Numbered from the stretch's first letter, positions 26,372 through 36,154 are shown. The stretch is 64,000 bases of DNA from Natrinema salifodinae (GCF_900110455.1 NZ_FOIS01000005.1:62001-126000), one strand, 5' to 3'. Notes: generated from the letters alone by a model not told the origin. Made by a program: numbers and translations.

Positions 26372-27261
26372 TGTACCCGGACGAGTTCGACTACTACGAG
26401 GCTGAGACGGTCGACGAGGCGATCGAGTTGCTCGAGGAGCACGCGATGGAAGAGACGGAACTGCTGGCGGGCGGGCACAGCCTGCTTCCGGCGATGAAGA
26501 CCGGGCTTTCGAGCCCGGACGTCCTGATCGACATCGGCGGGGTCGACGCCCTCCACGGCGTCGCCGTCGACGGCGACGCGCTCACGGTCGGCGCGATGAG
26601 CCGCTACAGCGATCTTCTCGAGTCCGACGATGCTCACGAGCACGCGCCGGCGATGACCGCGGCGGTCGAGCGGGTGGGCGATCGCCAAGTCCGTAATCGA
26701 GGGACGATCGGCGGAAATCTCGCGCACGCGGACCCGGCCTCGGATCTGCCCGCCGCCGCGCTCGTTTCCGACGCGACGCTGGTCGTCCAGGGACCGGACG
26801 GCGAGCGAACGATTCCGGCGGCGGAGTTCTACTACGGGATGTACGCGACGGCCCTCGGCCCGGCCGAGATCCTCACCCGGATCGAAGTGCCCTCGGCGAC
26901 CGACGCCGTCGGCACCTACGCGAAGAAGCCGAGCCCGTCGTCGGGATACGCGATGGTCGGCGTCGCGACCCTGCTGACGGTCGACGACGGGACCGTCACG
27001 TCGGCCCGAATCGGCGCGAACGGCGCGATGGATCACGGAGTGCGCCTCGAGCCGGTCGAGGACGCCCTGACCGGCGAGGCGCTCGACGAGGAGACGATCG
27101 CGGCGGCCGCCGAGCGCGCGACCGACGACCTCGATACGGCACTCATGATGGACGACTTGCAGGCGTCCGGCGAGTTCCGCGCCCAACTCCTGGAGGTGTA
27201 CACCGAGCGGGCGCTCACAGCGGCGATCGATCGGGTCTCCGCGCCCGCGGTCGCGGACTGA
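26371..27261 (+). CDS. coxM: Mo hydroxylase FAD-binding subunit
   Basis: About 296 residues. FAD-binding motifs AGGHSLLPAMK and TIGGNLAHADPASDLP are intact, and the C-terminal CO-dehydrogenase-flavoprotein domain follows. It passes electrons on to an acceptor. The ATG at 26371 overlaps the coxL stop by one base (TGATG); a GTG one codon earlier is possible. The order G-S-L-M differs from the M-S-L order of classical coxMSL. Confidence 0.93.
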   Translation: MYPDEFDYYEAETVDEAIELLEEHAMEETELLAGGHSLLPAMKTGLSSPDVLIDIGGVDALHGVAVDGDALTVGAMSRYSDLLESDDAHEHAPAMTAAVERVGDRQVRNRGTIGGNLAHADPASDLPAAALVSDATLVVQGPDGERTIPAAEFYYGMYATALGPAEILTRIEVPSATDAVGTYAKKPSPSSGYAMVGVATLLTVDDGTVTSARIGANGAMDHGVRLEPVEDALTGEALDEETIAAAAERATDDLDTALMMDDLQASGEFRAQLLEVYTERALTAAIDRVSAPAVAD

Positions 27262-27295
27262 AACGGCGAGCGGATCGCCGAATCCACACCTACAC

Positions 27296-28210
27296 ATGGA
27301 CGACGAACCGACCACGACGTTCGCGGACCTGACGGAGTCGGAGATCCGCGCAGCGTTCGAGGCGGAAGATTACGTCGCCGAGGATGAGATCGTGACCACC
27401 GTCCTCCTGGCGTTGCGGCTGGGCAAGCCGCTGCTGGTCGAGGGAGAACCAGGAACCGGGAAGACGGAACTCGCCAAGGTGCTGGCCTCGAGTCTCGGGA
27501 GCGAACTGATACGCCTACAGTGCTACGAGGGATTGACCGCCGAGCACGCCCTTTACGAGTGGAACTACACGAAACAGTTGCTCGCGGTACAGAGCGGGGA
27601 GGACCCCGAATCGTCGGTGTTCTCCGAAGAATTCCTGTTGGAGCGGCCCCTGCTACGGGCGCTTCGCAGCGACGCCGATCGGCCGCCCGTCTTGCTCATC
27701 GACGAGATCGACCGCGCCGACGACGAGTTCGAAGCGCTGCTGTTGGAGGTGCTCTCGGACTTTCAGGTATCGATCCCGGAGCTCGGAACCGCCGCGGCGG
27801 ATCGGCCGCCGATCGCGATCGTCACGTCCAACCGGACGCGGGCGTTGAGCGACGCGCTCAAGCGACGCTGTCTCTACCTGTACGTCCGGCCGCCGTCCGT
27901 CGAGAAGGAGACCGCCATTCTCCGGCGGCGAGTGCCCCGCTTGGACGATGTCGTCGCGACGGAACTCTGTGCGATGGTCGCTCGACTCCGCGAGGAACCG
28001 CTGCGAAAACCCCCCGGCGCGGCGGAAACGGTCGACTGGGCTCGAGCGGTCGCCTCGCTGCGCGAAGACGGAAACGGAACGCTCACACGCGAAACGATCC
28101 GAAATACGCTTGGCTGCCTGCTGAAGGAAGGCGAGGACGTCGACCGAGTCGACGAGGAACTGCTGACCGACCTCCTCGACGCCGCCGAGCGGGCGAGAGG
28201 TGAGCCGTGA
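27296..28210 (+). CDS. coxD: MoxR-type AAA ATPase (CoxD-like)
   Basis: 304 residues. Walker A GEPGTGKTEL, Walker B PPVLLIDEIDRADDE, sensor 1 IAIVTSNRTR and the Arg finger region LKRRCLYLYV. CoxD remodels or matures the Mo site in CO-dehydrogenase operons together with the VWA protein CoxE. It overlaps the coxE start by 4 nt. CoxE, its usual partner, is truncated here, which raises the question of whether maturation still works. Confidence 0.9.
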   Translation: MDDEPTTTFADLTESEIRAAFEAEDYVAEDEIVTTVLLALRLGKPLLVEGEPGTGKTELAKVLASSLGSELIRLQCYEGLTAEHALYEWNYTKQLLAVQSGEDPESSVFSEEFLLERPLLRALRSDADRPPVLLIDEIDRADDEFEALLLEVLSDFQVSIPELGTAAADRPPIAIVTSNRTRALSDALKRRCLYLYVRPPSVEKETAILRRRVPRLDDVVATELCAMVARLREEPLRKPPGAAETVDWARAVASLREDGNGTLTRETIRNTLGCLLKEGEDVDRVDEELLTDLLDAAERARGEP

Positions 28211-28815
28211 GCGAGCGCGCCGACGGCGTCCACGACCACGTCCGGACGGAACTCGTTCGATTCGTCCGCGCGCTCCGCCGCGGCGGCGCGTCGGTCCCGG
28301 CCAACGCCGGGACGACCGCCGCCGAAGCCATCGCCGAGATCGGACTCGGGGACCGCGCCCGCGCCCGAACGGCGCTGCGAGCCTCCCTCCACACCGATAG
28401 CGACGATTTCGAGGCGTTCGACCATCTGTTCGAGGCGTTCTGGCGTCGTCTCACGACGGACCTCGAAAACGAACGACTGGGGTCTTCGATCGACGGCGGG
28501 CTCGAGGAGGGGCTCGCGTCGCTCGGTGATCCGGCCGTGAGCGAAGACGCCGCGGAAGCGCCGGACGATCGTCAGGCCGTCGATCGCATCACCGACCGTT
28601 CGCTCGCCGAGTCGTTCGCGTCGGCGGTCTCCGAAGCGGACGACGGCGATAGCGACGGTTCCGGGGCGACGGCCGCGGCGTACAGCCCCGCTGGCTCGGC
28701 CACCACGGTCGACGGACGCCTCCCGATCGGTGCGAGCGGGCTCGTGACGCCGTTTCGCGACTGGCCGCCGACGTACTGGCCGACGACGGCCCCCGCGTCG
28801 AGACGTGGGATCTGA
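28207..28815 (+). pseudogene. coxE: Truncated CoxE (VWA protein), N-terminal part only
   Basis: 202 codons. The first 150 or so residues look like the N-terminal helical part of CoxE (VRFVRALRRGGASVP, then FEAFDHLFEAFWRRL). CoxE is normally about 400 residues and ends in a von Willebrand A domain with a DxSxS metal motif; none is present. After about residue 175 the frame runs out of step over sequence belonging to xdhC and stops. The ATG overlaps coxD. Interpretation: an internal deletion removed the VWA half and fused the stub to xdhC. Confidence 0.7.
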
Positions 28816-29696
28816 CCGGCGATGACGACGTCTGGGGCCTCGGAATCGGCTGCAACGGCGTGATAACGGTCCTGTTGGAACCGCTCGACGAGTCGTACCG
28901 ACCGGTCGTCGACGCCCGACGGGCTGACGACGCGATCGGCGTCGCGACCGTCGTTCGAATCGAGACCGACGTCGACACGTCCGTCGGCGACCGCGCGTAC
29001 TACCTGCCGGACGGCGGTTTTGCCGGCGACGCCGACCTTCCCGCGCAGGCGATCGATGAACTCGCGGATCCGATGGCGACGCTCGCGGCGATCGGCGAGA
29101 GCGAGACGCTGACCGTCGAAACGGACGAGGGATGCATCGACGTCTTCGTCGACGGGGTGCGGCCGCCGCCGGAACTCGTCGTGTTCGGCTCCGGCCACGA
29201 CGTCGGACCGGTCGTCGAACTCGCGACCCGCGTCGACTTTCGCACGACGGTCGTCACGTTCCGCGGCGGACGTGCCGACGACGACCGGTTCCCGCGGGCG
29301 GATGCGGTGATTTCGGCGTCGCCGCGGGAGCTCTCGACCCTTCGGGAGTGGGATGCGGAGACCTACGCGGTGGTGATGACCCACAACTTCCTCGACGACC
29401 GCCTGGCGCTGGACCAGTTGCTGGAAACACCGATCGAGTACATCGGACTGATGGGGCCGGAAAAGCGGTTCGAGGAGATGCGCGAGGATTTCGCCGAGGA
29501 GGGTCGAACGGTCACCGATGCGGACCTCGAGCGAATCTATACGCCGATCGGGTTGAGCCTCGAGGGAGACGCACCCTATCAGATCGCGTTTAGCATCGTC
29601 GCGGAGCTACTCGCGGTCGCTCACGACCGAACGCCGCGCCATCTCAGTCGGCGAACGGGACCGATCCACGACCGGACGACCCTCACGGAGAACTGA
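28746..29696 (+). pseudogene. xdhC: XdhC/CoxF-type maturation factor lacking its N-terminus
   Basis: In a different frame from coxE, sequence from about 28746 reads LAADVLADDGPRVETWDL, then DDVWGLGIGCNGVITVLLEP, the middle of XdhC. The Rossmann domain follows with VVFGSGHDVGPVVELA, and the end has GLMGPEKRFEEM and TPIGLSL. About 100 N-terminal residues, including the conserved GCLE-type loop, are missing. A GTG at 28860 could still start a 278-residue protein. XdhC inserts sulfurated Mo cofactor into the large subunit. Confidence 0.75.
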
Positions 29697-29930
29697 ATGG
29701 ATCGAACCGACGAATCCGAAGACGCTCCCGAGTCGGACGCCGAAGCGGGGACGATGCTCGCCCGAACGTGGACCATCGCCGCGAACTTTCGGACGCCCGC
29801 CGACTACGACATCCCGACCGTGCCGATAGTCCCCGCGGAACGCAGTGCCGACGGCACGCTGATAGTCCGCAGCCCAGACGACTCGACGCCGGTGATGACG
29901 GTCGAAAATCCGGTTTTGGTACGGCGATAG
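29697..29930 (+). CDS. Small acidic protein of unknown function
   Basis: 77 residues starting directly after the xdhC stop (TGAATG), so probably the last gene of the cox operon. The first 20 residues are acidic; the rest reads TWTIAANFRTPADYDIPTVP and ends with TVENPVLVRR. No metal or cofactor motif is seen. I do not recognise a family. Confidence 0.5.
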   Translation: MDRTDESEDAPESDAEAGTMLARTWTIAANFRTPADYDIPTVPIVPAERSADGTLIVRSPDDSTPVMTVENPVLVRR

Positions 29931-29957
29931 AGCACGCGAATCCGAGTCACTCGCTGG

Positions 29958-30251
29958 ATGATCGAGGTCCCAGAACGATCCTGGGACGACGCATCGCGGA
30001 ACGCACACCGGCCAAGACCTGCTGCGTTTCGAATCCTTTCCGTCGACATCCCGGACGACTGTCCACTCCTGTTAGAAGACGGCGAACCGGTGTATCGAGT
30101 CGACCGCCTCGCCGCCTGGTTCATAGCGCAGTCGCCGGAGATGGACGAACGACTTCGGTTGCACGCGTGTGACGATGACCGCGACTGGTTTCTCAGATCG
30201 GGAATGGAAATACGATGTCATTTATGGGCACCGCACCGAATAATTCGGTAA
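29958..30251 (+). CDS. Hypothetical protein, doubtful
   Basis: 97-codon frame. The middle (DIPDDCPLLLEDGEPVYRVD, then DRLAAWFIAQSPEMDERLRL) has plausible composition, but the ends do not, and no family is recognised. It may be the remains of a larger gene. Confidence 0.28.
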   Translation: MIEVPERSWDDASRNAHRPRPAAFRILSVDIPDDCPLLLEDGEPVYRVDRLAAWFIAQSPEMDERLRLHACDDDRDWFLRSGMEIRCHLWAPHRIIR

Positions 30252-30268
30252 TGGCGATACCTAATTGA

Positions 30269-30622
30269 ACCTGGCCAGAAAGCAGCCACGGGAGTAACGA
30301 ACCGCCGCAACCTCGTGAATCGCTCGACCCTTCCGAGATCGAGAACGCGACGAGCGTATTCGAAATATTATCGAATACGACTCGACTGGAAATTCTCGCT
30401 ATACTCTCCGAGGAGTCCAATCCGATTTCCTACACAAAACTGCGAGAATCGACGTCAGTTGATGATAAGGGCAAATTCAACTACCACCTCCGCAAAATGG
30501 AACACCTCCTTTGGAACCAAGATGGAGACTATACGCTGACGGAACGCGGCGAAGCGCTCATACAGCGGATTCTATCCGACAATTTGGTGCTCGACTACGA
30601 GCACGGACAAGTACAGCGGTAA
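30269..30622 (+). pseudogene. Winged-helix (ArsR-like) protein missing its start
   Basis: The frame is open from the TGA at 30266 to TAA at 30622 with no ATG, GTG or TTG before the conserved part. It encodes a clear winged helix: FEILSNTTRLEILAILSEES, then FNYHLRKMEHLLW and YTLTERGEAL, the type common in haloarchaeal ArsR-like regulators. The first residues are lost or sit behind a frameshift. If translation cannot start, the protein is not made. Confidence 0.6.
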
Positions 30623-30729
30623 GGAGAAATCGAATTCTCCGAAATTTTAGGTGGATCTCGGTCCCACCTGTGGTATACCTGTGTTAGTTTCAACGAATGA
30701 CCAGCGGAGTCTATCAGGGAGCCAAATAG

Positions 30730-31467
30730 ATGAGTACTGAACCGAGTGATCCAACACAGCACTCGGAGAACCCGGACGAGATCTCCGTGGAATTTTCGGT
30801 CAGCGGTGTGCGAGACGGTTTCGTTGAGTGTGTGCCCATCGCGCTCGGCGTGGCTGGATACGGTGTCGTCTTCGGAGTCCTCGCCCGCCAGGCCGGACTC
30901 AGTGTGGCCGAAGCAGCGTTCATGAGCGCAACCGTTCTCGCGGGAGCAGCGCAGTTAATCGCGGTCGAATTGTGGGAAACTCCGGTCCCGATAGTCGCGG
31001 TCATCGGCACGACGTTCATCATCAACCTTCGCTACGTTCTGATGGGCGCAGCACTCCGTCCCTGGTTCAGTCGACTCCCCCCGCTGAAAGCGTATGGAAG
31101 CGTCTTCTTCACGGCAGACGAGAATTGGGCCCTCACCATGGGAAAGCTCAAGTCCGGGAACCGACAAGGTGCGTATCTCCTCGGGAGCGGGCTCGCCATC
31201 TGGACGTTCTGGATCGTTGCAACAGTTATCGGCGCGATAGCTGGTGATGTGATCGGTGAACCATCACGGTACGGGCTCGACTTCGTTCTCACAGCCGTCT
31301 TCATCGCGATTGCTGTCGATCTCTGGGACGGGAAAGCAAGTCTGCTACCGTGGATTACAGCTCTCGGTATTGCCATTCTCGGTGCGCAGTTGCTACCCGG
31401 ACGGTGGTACATCCTCCTCGGCGGAATCTCCGGGAGTCTCGTCGAGGTGATTCGATTTGATGGGTAG
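30730..31467 (+). CDS. azlC: AzlC-family branched-chain amino acid exporter, large subunit
   Basis: 245 residues with several membrane helices. AzlC motifs: ECVPIALGVAGYGVVFG, SATVLAGAAQLIAVELW, INLRYVLMGAAL and FFTADENWAL. With AzlD it exports branched-chain amino acids or analogues. An acidic 30-residue N-terminus precedes the first helix. Overlaps azlD by 8 nt. Confidence 0.9.
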   Translation: MSTEPSDPTQHSENPDEISVEFSVSGVRDGFVECVPIALGVAGYGVVFGVLARQAGLSVAEAAFMSATVLAGAAQLIAVELWETPVPIVAVIGTTFIINLRYVLMGAALRPWFSRLPPLKAYGSVFFTADENWALTMGKLKSGNRQGAYLLGSGLAIWTFWIVATVIGAIAGDVIGEPSRYGLDFVLTAVFIAIAVDLWDGKASLLPWITALGIAILGAQLLPGRWYILLGGISGSLVEVIRFDG

Positions 31468-31771
31468 TCTCCAACTCGATCCGTTCGTCGTCGCTGTTAT
31501 CATCGGAATGAGCGTCGCGACGTATGCGACGAAGGCGGGCGGACTGTGGCTTCTGGGTCGCGTTAGCGTCTCAGACCGGACTGAAGCGGGACTCGGGATG
31601 TTACCAGGTGCGATTATCATGGCGATACTCGGCCCGGAGTTGATCAGCGTCGGCCCCGCAGGATGGGGTGTTGCTGTTGTCGTTCTTCTACTTATGTGGC
31701 GAACCGAGAACGTACTTCTCGCACTTCTCTGTGGTGTTGCAGCCGTGCTACTATGCAGAAATTTACTCTAG
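31460..31771 (+). CDS. azlD: AzlD-family small subunit
   Basis: About 103 residues, three to four membrane helices, with ATYATKAGGLWLLGR near the start and GMLPGAIIMAILGPEL, both typical of AzlD. The ATG at 31460 lies inside the azlC end, so the two are translated together. A TTG one codon upstream is also possible. Confidence 0.88.
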   Translation: MGSLQLDPFVVAVIIGMSVATYATKAGGLWLLGRVSVSDRTEAGLGMLPGAIIMAILGPELISVGPAGWGVAVVVLLLMWRTENVLLALLCGVAAVLLCRNLL

Positions 31772-32047
31772 CAGTAGTTGGTAATACGGTTTCTTTGTTC
31801 AGAGTGGGCAGTGAAGCTCGCGTTCAGTAGAGGGCAAGCAGTTCCCGAAACGGCTCTCGATCTATCCGAAATATACCAAGGGTCACCTGCTGAATATAGG
31901 AATGAGTTCAGCGTGGTGACGTCGTTTGTTTCACTTGATAGCCAATGAACCAGTCACTCGGTATAATTTGTGGACATACCGCTGAGTTACCTCGTCAACA
32001 ATACCTACACCCGAGTGTTTATGCTGTGTTAAACGCGCATAGTCCAC

Positions 32048-32539
32048 ATGACCGGGAGTGGCACTGTTGAACGGATTTTTATCGCACCTGAGGCCGAAGC
32101 GGAGATGGAAGAACAGACCGACGTTGAAGCAGTTGCCGGAAAGGGACTCCGAGGTGATCGCTACTTTAGCGAGATTGAAACGGGAACCTTCGTCGAGTGG
32201 GAGCCAGATGAGGAACGCCACGATGGGTACGACCTCACGTTGATCGAGCAAGAGGCTGTAACAGCAATCGAACGTGAAGCGGGAATCGAACTCGCTCCGG
32301 GAGAACACCGACGAAACATCGAAACTCATGATGTCGCACTCAATCATCTCGTTGGACAACGATTCCGAGTCGGTGACGCCATCTGTCGAGGGGATCGACT
32401 GTGTGAACCGTGTAATCATCTTCAGCGCATCGCTCAGGACGGCGTATTGCAGGCACTCACTCACCGAGGTGGGCTCCGAGCGGACATCCTCGAAGATGGG
32501 ATGATTCGCCCCGGAGACGTAATCGAACCGCTCGAATAA
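32048..32539 (+). CDS. MOSC-domain protein
   Basis: 163 residues. The MOSC core is visible: GLRGDRYF, HRRNIETHDVALNHLVGQ and CRGDRLCEPCNHL, which carries the Cys usual in the sulfur-handling site. Stand-alone MOSC proteins are linked to Mo cofactor sulfur chemistry or to reduction of N-hydroxylated compounds. It may relate to the Mo hydroxylase operon at 22.7-29.7 kb, but the two are not in one operon. Confidence 0.85.
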   Translation: MTGSGTVERIFIAPEAEAEMEEQTDVEAVAGKGLRGDRYFSEIETGTFVEWEPDEERHDGYDLTLIEQEAVTAIEREAGIELAPGEHRRNIETHDVALNHLVGQRFRVGDAICRGDRLCEPCNHLQRIAQDGVLQALTHRGGLRADILEDGMIRPGDVIEPLE

Positions 32540-32652
32540 TCTGCACTCTCTCGTTTAGAAACAATTTGTATTCCCGCTTGCGGCTGCCATATCTGCTGGA
32601 CAATCGACCCGCTTGTGGATCGGGACGGCTGGGAGGAAAGAGGAACGTGCGC

Positions 32653-33837
32653 CTACGGTAGCGCCGTCTGAAGGTCCCCGCAGAGGTCATCAGCGTCTTC
32701 AAGGCCAACGGATACTCGGACCAACGTCTCGGGAATCTTCGCTGAATCCTCACTACGACTGAACTCGTCGGGGATCATTAGTGACGGTACCTCAACAAGG
32801 CTCTCGACCCCACCGAGACTAGCTCCCGGCGTGAATACCTCAAGTCCCTCGATGAACGCCTCAAGTTCGATGAGCGTGCCATCGAACTCGAAGGACAGCA
32901 TTCCGCTGTATCCCGACATCTGCTCATTCGCAAGATCGTGTTGCGGGTGGCTCTCAAGACCCGGATAGTGGACACGAGCGACCCGATTGTGGCTTTCGAG
33001 GAACCGGGCAACTGCCATCGCGTTCTTCTCGTGATATTCCATTCGCGCGGGCAGCGTCTTGATGCCTCGCGCAACAAGGTAGCAGTCGAACGGCGAAAGC
33101 ATATTCCCAAGCCCAACCCGCTGCGCGAACGCTAATTGCTCGAAAACCCCACCATCGTCGGTGATAACGGCACCGCTAATCGAGTCGGAGTGCCCGTTGA
33201 GGTACTTGGTGGTGCTATGAACGACGATGTCAGCACCCAGTTCGAGTGGGGCTTGGTAGTACGGACTCGCAAAGGTACTGTCCACGGCGAACAGAGCATC
33301 ACGGCCATCGGCGATGTCGGCTATCGTTTGGATGTCGCACAACCTAATCAAGGGGTTCGACGGCGTTTCTGCCCAGATCAAGTCAGTGTCCGCGTTGACT
33401 GCATCGGCGACGTTGTCGGGGTCACGGGCGTCAACAAAGTCGATGTCAACGCCTAGATGTCCGGCCATGTGCTTGGTGAGCAGTTTTTCGGTTCCGCTAT
33501 AGATGGTGTCCGAGGAGACGACGTGGCCTCCCGGGGGGACCAGCGACAGCATCGTCGTCGATGTGGCGGCCATTCCGGAGGCGAACGCCAACCCATACTC
33601 GCCGCCTTCGAGGCGGGCTAATTGCTCTTCAAGGGCCGCCCGCGTCGGATTGCTCTCGCGCGAATAGTCGTGTTCATTGGCGTCCTCCCCGCTGGCCCAC
33701 TCGAACGTAGTCGAAAGGTGGATCGGCGGGACGACATCATTTGTTCCATCTCTGTGTGGATGTGTTTCGGTTTCAGCTGCGCCGACTGCGATGGTTGCGA
33801 ATCGATTCCCGTCGGACTGGCTATTGTGTCGTGTCAT
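32653..33837 (-). CDS. PLP-dependent transsulfuration enzyme (cystathionine synthase/lyase family)
   Basis: 394 residues. Family motifs: YSRESNPTRAALEEQLARLEGG (in parts, YSRESNPTR and QLARLEGG), FASGMAATS, the phosphate and ring contacts WAETPSNPL and AVDSTFASPY, and the PLP lysine in HSTTKYLNGHSD. The C-terminal SLGGVESLVEVPS is typical of Met/Cys gamma-family enzymes. It could be cystathionine gamma-synthase, gamma-lyase or O-acetylhomoserine sulfhydrylase; sequence alone does not decide. Convergent with the MOSC gene. Confidence 0.9.
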   Translation of the reverse strand: MTRHNSQSDGNRFATIAVGAAETETHPHRDGTNDVVPPIHLSTTFEWASGEDANEHDYSRESNPTRAALEEQLARLEGGEYGLAFASGMAATSTTMLSLVPPGGHVVSSDTIYSGTEKLLTKHMAGHLGVDIDFVDARDPDNVADAVNADTDLIWAETPSNPLIRLCDIQTIADIADGRDALFAVDSTFASPYYQAPLELGADIVVHSTTKYLNGHSDSISGAVITDDGGVFEQLAFAQRVGLGNMLSPFDCYLVARGIKTLPARMEYHEKNAMAVARFLESHNRVARVHYPGLESHPQHDLANEQMSGYSGMLSFEFDGTLIELEAFIEGLEVFTPGASLGGVESLVEVPSLMIPDEFSRSEDSAKIPETLVRVSVGLEDADDLCGDLQTALP

Positions 33838-34046
33838 CAGATACTCACCACGAGACCTACTCGGACCCGATTTAGAGGGGTGTTCATAGGAAGGTTTTCA
33901 ATTGCGAAGGATAGGCGTGAAGTTCCCGGCGAGGGCGGTCAGAACCCCAAACCCGACATGGGCGTGGGTCAGCGAGTCGTCGGTTGCGACCCGTTGTATG
34001 CTCCGAGGGATAGCGTTTTGTTCGCGTGGACGAGTGAATAGTCCCG

Positions 34047-34367
34047 ATGTATTTGGTAATATTCCGTCTCGCTCCGGGTGAGTACGATGCGGAGTTTCAC
34101 GAGTTGAATGACGCGATACAAGCGGCTGCCGAGGACACGGAGGGATATCTAGGCAAGCGGACATGGCATGCACCGGATAGTGAGGAGGTCCTTGTCGTCT
34201 ACTACTGGGTGTCGTTGGACGCACTCGAGTCGTTTGGAGCGGATGCAGACCACAAACGCGCGAAACAGCGGTGGACGGAGTGGTACGATGCGTATGAGGT
34301 CACCGTTACGGAAGTCGTTGAGACATATGGGAGTGAGTTCGGTGACGATGCGAGCCCATTCGCATAG
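34047..34367 (+). CDS. ABM-like ferredoxin-fold protein
   Basis: 106 residues with an antibiotic-biosynthesis-monooxygenase-like pattern: IFRLAPGEYDAEFHELND, then GYLGKRTWHAPDSEEVLVVYYW and FGADADHKRAKQRW. Such dimeric alpha-beta barrels include heme-degrading enzymes and small oxygenases, but many are uncharacterised. Stand-alone; nothing nearby points to a substrate. Confidence 0.7.
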   Translation: MYLVIFRLAPGEYDAEFHELNDAIQAAAEDTEGYLGKRTWHAPDSEEVLVVYYWVSLDALESFGADADHKRAKQRWTEWYDAYEVTVTEVVETYGSEFGDDASPFA

Positions 34368-34891
34368 GTGGTCATCTGACTAGTTTGGTTAGTGCAGTCC
34401 GTAAGCGAATAATGAGTGCCTCCCTGTATCGACCAATTCAGCGGCCCCGATCAACCCTTCCTGTTCCTGCAAGATGCGCACCCTGTATTCAGTACGACGC
34501 TACGAACCTCATTCAAACCTGATAGAACGCTTGCTGGTCAATAAGCATACGCACTTATCGAACCGCCCGACTCAGTTTCAGGTAGAATTCTGAATAAAGA
34601 AATCGCGCTACTATCTACTGATAGAGCTTTCAAAATCTCATCGGTAGACGATCAGTAAGCTTGCGAGCGACCGTCGGATCTGAATACGAGTGTTTCAGTA
34701 ACGGCGCACGGACGTCGAACCAATCGTCGATCCACGATCCACGGATCGACCGCGCCCGTGATCGCCGCGCGACCCATTAACTGTGCAAACGAATCGACCA
34801 CCTCGAAATCGCTGACGGGCGTCGTCCGGTTGGACGGAGCGTCTCGGAGCGGGGATATCCTTATACAGAGGTGGGTGGTGTGGTAACATGA
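34368..34891. other. Intergenic region upstream of the HTH-NMT1 operon
   Basis: About 520 bases without a convincing gene. The final part holds the box A for the following gene. Frames on the minus strand here are antisense shadows of that gene's upstream region. Nothing else was recognised. Confidence 0.5.
34861..34866 (+). promoter_or_regulatory. Box A of the HTH-NMT1 operon
   Basis: TTATAC lies about 27-28 nt before the ATG at 34892, so the transcript is probably leaderless. A second ATG at 34888 in another frame gives an unlikely Arg-rich product. Confidence 0.45.
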
Positions 34892-36154
34892 ATGCATCCG
34901 CGAACGTTCTGGGTACTCGACGACGACGATCGGGACGTCGTCGACGACCTCGCCGTCGGACTCGGACGGACGGCCGCGCGGGTACTCGCGTACCTCCTGC
35001 GACGAGCCGAGCGGGAGGACGAGCCGGCGACCGCCGTGCAGATGCAGATCGGCACGGAACTGAGCCGGTCGCCGATCAGCGATGCGGTCTCCCGGCTCGA
35101 GGAGGACGGACTGATCGACCGGTCGACGCTCCCCGACGACACCCAGGGGCGACCACCGTCCGCCTGGCGCCCCAGCGGTGATCTCGCCGAAAGTCGCCGT
35201 CGCGCGTACGAACAGCATGCGCGGGCGTTGCTCGACCGGACGGAAGCGCTGTTCGTCGATCGGCCGTCAGACTCAGAACCGGAGACCGGTTCCGAAACCG
35301 ACCTCACGGTCGCGTTGAACTGGCGGCCTAACGGGCTGCACGTTCCGATCTATGCGGCGTCGGAGGCGGCGTGGTACGACGAGTACGGCGCCGACGTCGA
35401 CATCGAGCACCACGAGGGCTCGTCGCGCGCGGTCGATCGAGTTCGCCAGGCCGAGGCGGACGTCGCGGTCGCCGGCGCTGCGACGGTGCTCCGAGCCAGG
35501 GCGGCGGGGGTGCCCCTCGTTCCGATCGCGGTTCTCTACCAGCGCGCGATGACGGTGCTGTACACTGCTCGCGAGGCGTTCGGCGAAGAGCTTCGGAGCG
35601 TCAGTCAGTTACAGGGACGCCGGATCGGCATGGTGCCTCGCTCCGAGACGGGGGTGCTCGGGCGCTTATTCATCTCACAGACGGCGCTCGAGGACGATAT
35701 CGAGATCGTCGAAACGACCGGCGAAGAACGGGCGGCGTTGTCGACCGGACGCGCGGACGTCGTGACCGGATCGATGACCGATCCGCGACAGCTAGAGCGT
35801 CGCGGGAAGACGGTCGACGCGTTACAGGTCACCGATCACTTTCCCATCTACGGGCCGACGATCGCCGTTCACGAACGGCTGCTCCGGACGCGGCGGTCGG
35901 CGCTCGCCGCATTTCTCGCCGGAACGGCGGGCGGCTGGGCGGACGCGAAAAGTGACCCTGGGCCGGCGGTGGATCGGATCGCCGCGATCGGCGACGACGA
36001 ACCGGACGACGTCCGGGCGACGTTCGAGCGGGCGGTCGACGACTTCGGCGACAGCGAGGCCACCCGGGAACGCGGCTGGGGGTGGCAGCGCGAGCGAACG
36101 TGGGACCGGCTTCGAACGGCGCTCGATCAGGGGGAGCTGCTCACCGCCGCATGA
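34892..36154 (+). CDS. Winged-helix / NMT1-THI5-type ligand-binding fusion regulator
   Basis: 420 residues, no signal peptide and no lipobox. Residues 20-95 form a winged helix (LGRTAARVLAYLLRRAE, SPISDAVSRLEEDGLIDRS, GRPPSAWRPS). After a linker, residues 137-360 form an NMT1/THI5-type periplasmic-binding fold: LNWRPNGLHVPIYAASEAAWYDE at its start (in parts, LNWRPNGLHVPIYAA and WYDEYGADV), AEADVAVAGAATVLRARAAG, then RIGMVPRSETGVLGR. That start is clearly similar to the exported binding protein at 38548-39603 (LNWNLSGLHAPYVAA). It probably senses the transported compound in the cytoplasm and controls the operon (inference). The stop overlaps the ATPase start. Confidence 0.85.
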   Translation: MHPRTFWVLDDDDRDVVDDLAVGLGRTAARVLAYLLRRAEREDEPATAVQMQIGTELSRSPISDAVSRLEEDGLIDRSTLPDDTQGRPPSAWRPSGDLAESRRRAYEQHARALLDRTEALFVDRPSDSEPETGSETDLTVALNWRPNGLHVPIYAASEAAWYDEYGADVDIEHHEGSSRAVDRVRQAEADVAVAGAATVLRARAAGVPLVPIAVLYQRAMTVLYTAREAFGEELRSVSQLQGRRIGMVPRSETGVLGRLFISQTALEDDIEIVETTGEERAALSTGRADVVTGSMTDPRQLERRGKTVDALQVTDHFPIYGPTIAVHERLLRTRRSALAAFLAGTAGGWADAKSDPGPAVDRIAAIGDDEPDDVRATFERAVDDFGDSEATRERGWGWQRERTWDRLRTALDQGELLTAA

